Below are positions 13,368 to 14,460 of a stretch of 14,460 nt of DNA, piece after piece. The translations under genes and the position numbers were made by a program. Each line of letters begins with the position of its first letter. The stretch's first letter is position 1. The notes beneath the pieces were generated by a model. The model did no database searches. It was not told the origin of the DNA and saw only the letters and a program-made list of their open reading frames with translations. Source of the stretch: Bacillota bacterium (GTDB taxonomy: Bacteria; Bacillota; Clostridia; Clostridiales; Caloramatoraceae); NCBI GenBank assembly GCA_023415335.1, contig JAEZLD010000224.1, forward strand, positions 1 through 14,460, in the 5' to 3' direction.

Positions 13368-14228
13368 TTATATGTTATTGTTCATCCTTTCGCAGGAAAT
13401 TACAGTCTGGTCCAGCAATATAGTGGTTGTTATGGTTCCCACTCCCCCTGCTGCAGGATTCAGTGCCTTAACCTTGCCAAAAACCTTTTCATATTCCACA
13501 TCACCACATATTTTTCCATTACCATCATCATTTATTCCAACGTCTATTACTACCGTATCCTCTGTAAAATACTCCTCATTGAAGAAATTAGCTTTTCCTA
13601 TGGCAGCAACCACCACATCAGCACCCCTGGTTATCTCCTTCATGTCTTTTGTTCTGGAATGGCATATAGTCACAGTTGCATTTTCATCTAAAAGGAGCAT
13701 CGCAAGAGGCTTGCCCACAACCATGCTTCTGCCTGCAACAACCACGTTAGCTCCCTTTAGGGGTATGTTATAATATTTAAGCATTTCAACCACAGCCTTA
13801 GGAGTACATGGTGCAAAGCCCTGGCTACCCCCCTCAAATATCCCCTCCAGATTTAATGGAGACATGCAATCTACATCCTTCTTAGGGTTAATAAGCGAAA
13901 CCAGCCTCTTCTCATCCAGGTGCTTTGGAAGAGGCCTGAACATCATTATTCCGTTTATATCCATATCCTTGTTTGCTTTTTCAATAACAGCTTCAAGCTC
14001 ATCACCTGTTACATCCATGGATAGCTCTTGAACTGTCGCCTCGATGCCAAGCTGACTGCTTCTTTTTAAAATGCTTCTTTCATAAAATACATCATCTTCT
14101 CTGGCACCTACTCTGATTATAAGTAGTCTTGGCGTAACACCTTTTTCTGACAGTGAGCTTACCCTGCTTTTAATACCCTGTCCTAAAAACTCAAAAACGG
14201 GTTTACCTGTTAATCTTAATGTATCCAC
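13368..14228 (-). CDS. folD: FolD-family methylene-THF dehydrogenase, cyclohydrolase residues missing
   Basis: The 286-aa protein has the usual FolD length and order: THF-binding N-domain, PCTPKAVVEML, the nucleotide-binding AGRSMVVGKPLAMLLL, ATVTICHSRT, and VIDVGIN. It oxidises 5,10-methylene-THF to methenyl-THF with NAD(P)+. Tyr49 of the catalytic Y-x3-K motif is present, but the Lys at +4 is Ile53 (YERSILK). The Gln of VQLPLP is Phe97 (MMFRPLP). The Asp of KDVDG is kept (Asp120), though the Gly after it is Cys. The C-terminal PGGVGPMT is degenerate (AAGGVGTIT). The protein is therefore probably a dehydrogenase only. It starts with GTG, nine bases after AGGAGGA. That ribosome binding site overlaps the fhs stop codon, which suggests translational coupling. 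Confidence 0.9.
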   Translation of the reverse strand: MDTLRLTGKPVFEFLGQGIKSRVSSLSEKGVTPRLLIIRVGAREDDVFYERSILKRSSQLGIEATVQELSMDVTGDELEAVIEKANKDMDINGIMMFRPLPKHLDEKRLVSLINPKKDVDCMSPLNLEGIFEGGSQGFAPCTPKAVVEMLKYYNIPLKGANVVVAGRSMVVGKPLAMLLLDENATVTICHSRTKDMKEITRGADVVVAAIGKANFFNEEYFTEDTVVIDVGINDDGNGKICGDVEYEKVFGKVKALNPAAGGVGTITTTILLDQTVISCERMNNNI

Positions 14229-14242
14229 CTAATATCGTCCTC

Positions 14243-14460
14243 CTATGATAATCCTATTATAGTTCCATCCTCAGCAATATCCATTCCGTTGGCTGCAGGA
14301 ACCTTTGGAAGTCCCGGCATTGTCATTATCTGCCCCGTCAAGGCAACTATAAACCCTGCACCTGCAGACACCTTTACCTCCCTTACGGTGATTGTAAAGC
14401 CTGTTGGTGCCCCCAGCAGCTTTTCGTTATCGGAGAAGGAATACTGTGTCTTCGCCATGC
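14243..14460 (-). CDS. fhs: Formate-tetrahydrofolate ligase, C-terminal end (truncated by window)
   Basis: The last ~72 residues are seen and the gene runs off the right edge of the window. The segment MAKTQYSFSDNEKLLGAPTG followed by FTITVREVKVSAGAGFIVAL and TGQIMTMPGLPKVPAA is the strongly conserved C-terminus of formyl-THF synthetase. The enzyme joins formate to THF using ATP, the entry step of the methyl branch of the Wood-Ljungdahl route, and also works in reverse in purine and glycine fermenters. Its stop codon TAG overlaps the folD ribosome binding site. fhs, folD and fchA are in pathway-related order on one strand. Confidence 0.95.
   Translation of the reverse strand, partial: MAKTQYSFSDNEKLLGAPTGFTITVREVKVSAGAGFIVALTGQIMTMPGLPKVPAANGMDIAEDGTIIGLS

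Overview
The window looks like a chromosomal segment of a low-GC Gram-positive anaerobe of the class Clostridia. The codon use (ATA-rich isoleucine, AGA/AGG arginine, TTG and GTG starts), the GGAGG-type ribosome binding sites, the SpoIID-family and YkvI-family proteins, and a one-carbon cluster of formate-THF ligase, methylene-THF dehydrogenase and FchA-type cyclohydrolase all point that way. No species can be named from the sequence alone.

Layout. (1) Positions 1-1067 read differently from the rest. They hold the C-terminal part of an AgrC-like GHKL sensor kinase, followed five bases after its stop by two near-identical ~155-bp hairpin arrays punctuated by the hexamer ATGAAG. This block abuts the 3' end of a tRNA-Pro(CGG) gene (1114-1189, minus strand), a typical integration boundary, so it may be the edge of an acquired island. 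(2) Positions 1254-2978, minus: a PucR/CdaR-type regulator and a ComB-type phosphatase in one operon. The regulator has an extended -10 element almost touching its annotated ATG. (3) Positions 3215-4327, minus: an MsmX/UgpC-type sugar ABC ATPase without permease or binding-protein genes, preceded by a promoter region with two TTGTACA boxes 20 bp apart. (4) Positions 4443-6716: a lipoprotein of unknown function (minus) divergent from a YkvI-family membrane protein (plus). (5) Positions 6903-8870, plus: a large membrane-anchored SpoIID/LytB-domain protein whose expected catalytic Glu is Gln. (6) Positions 9082-11750, minus: a PflX-like radical SAM protein downstream of a membrane GAF-GGDEF diguanylate cyclase. 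(7) Positions 11878-12531, minus: an XRE regulator with a LexA/S24-like C-terminal domain in which the dyad Lys is Arg. (8) Positions 12722-14460, minus: fhs (C-terminal end only), folD and fchA, a tetrahydrofolate one-carbon operon.

How the parts work together. The clearest functional story is the fhs-folD-fchA operon: formate is activated on THF, then converted through 10-formyl-, methenyl- and methylene-THF. FolD here lacks the Lys and Gln needed for cyclohydrolase activity, and FchA is encoded next to it, so the two steps appear to be divided between two proteins. Most transcription units have their own hairpin terminators and several have recognisable promoters.

The best candidates for something undescribed are the ATGAAG-punctuated hairpin arrays beside the tRNA gene, and three proteins with substituted catalytic residues (FolD, the SpoIID-like protein, the S24-like regulator). 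No CRISPR array, transposase, integrase or rRNA was seen.
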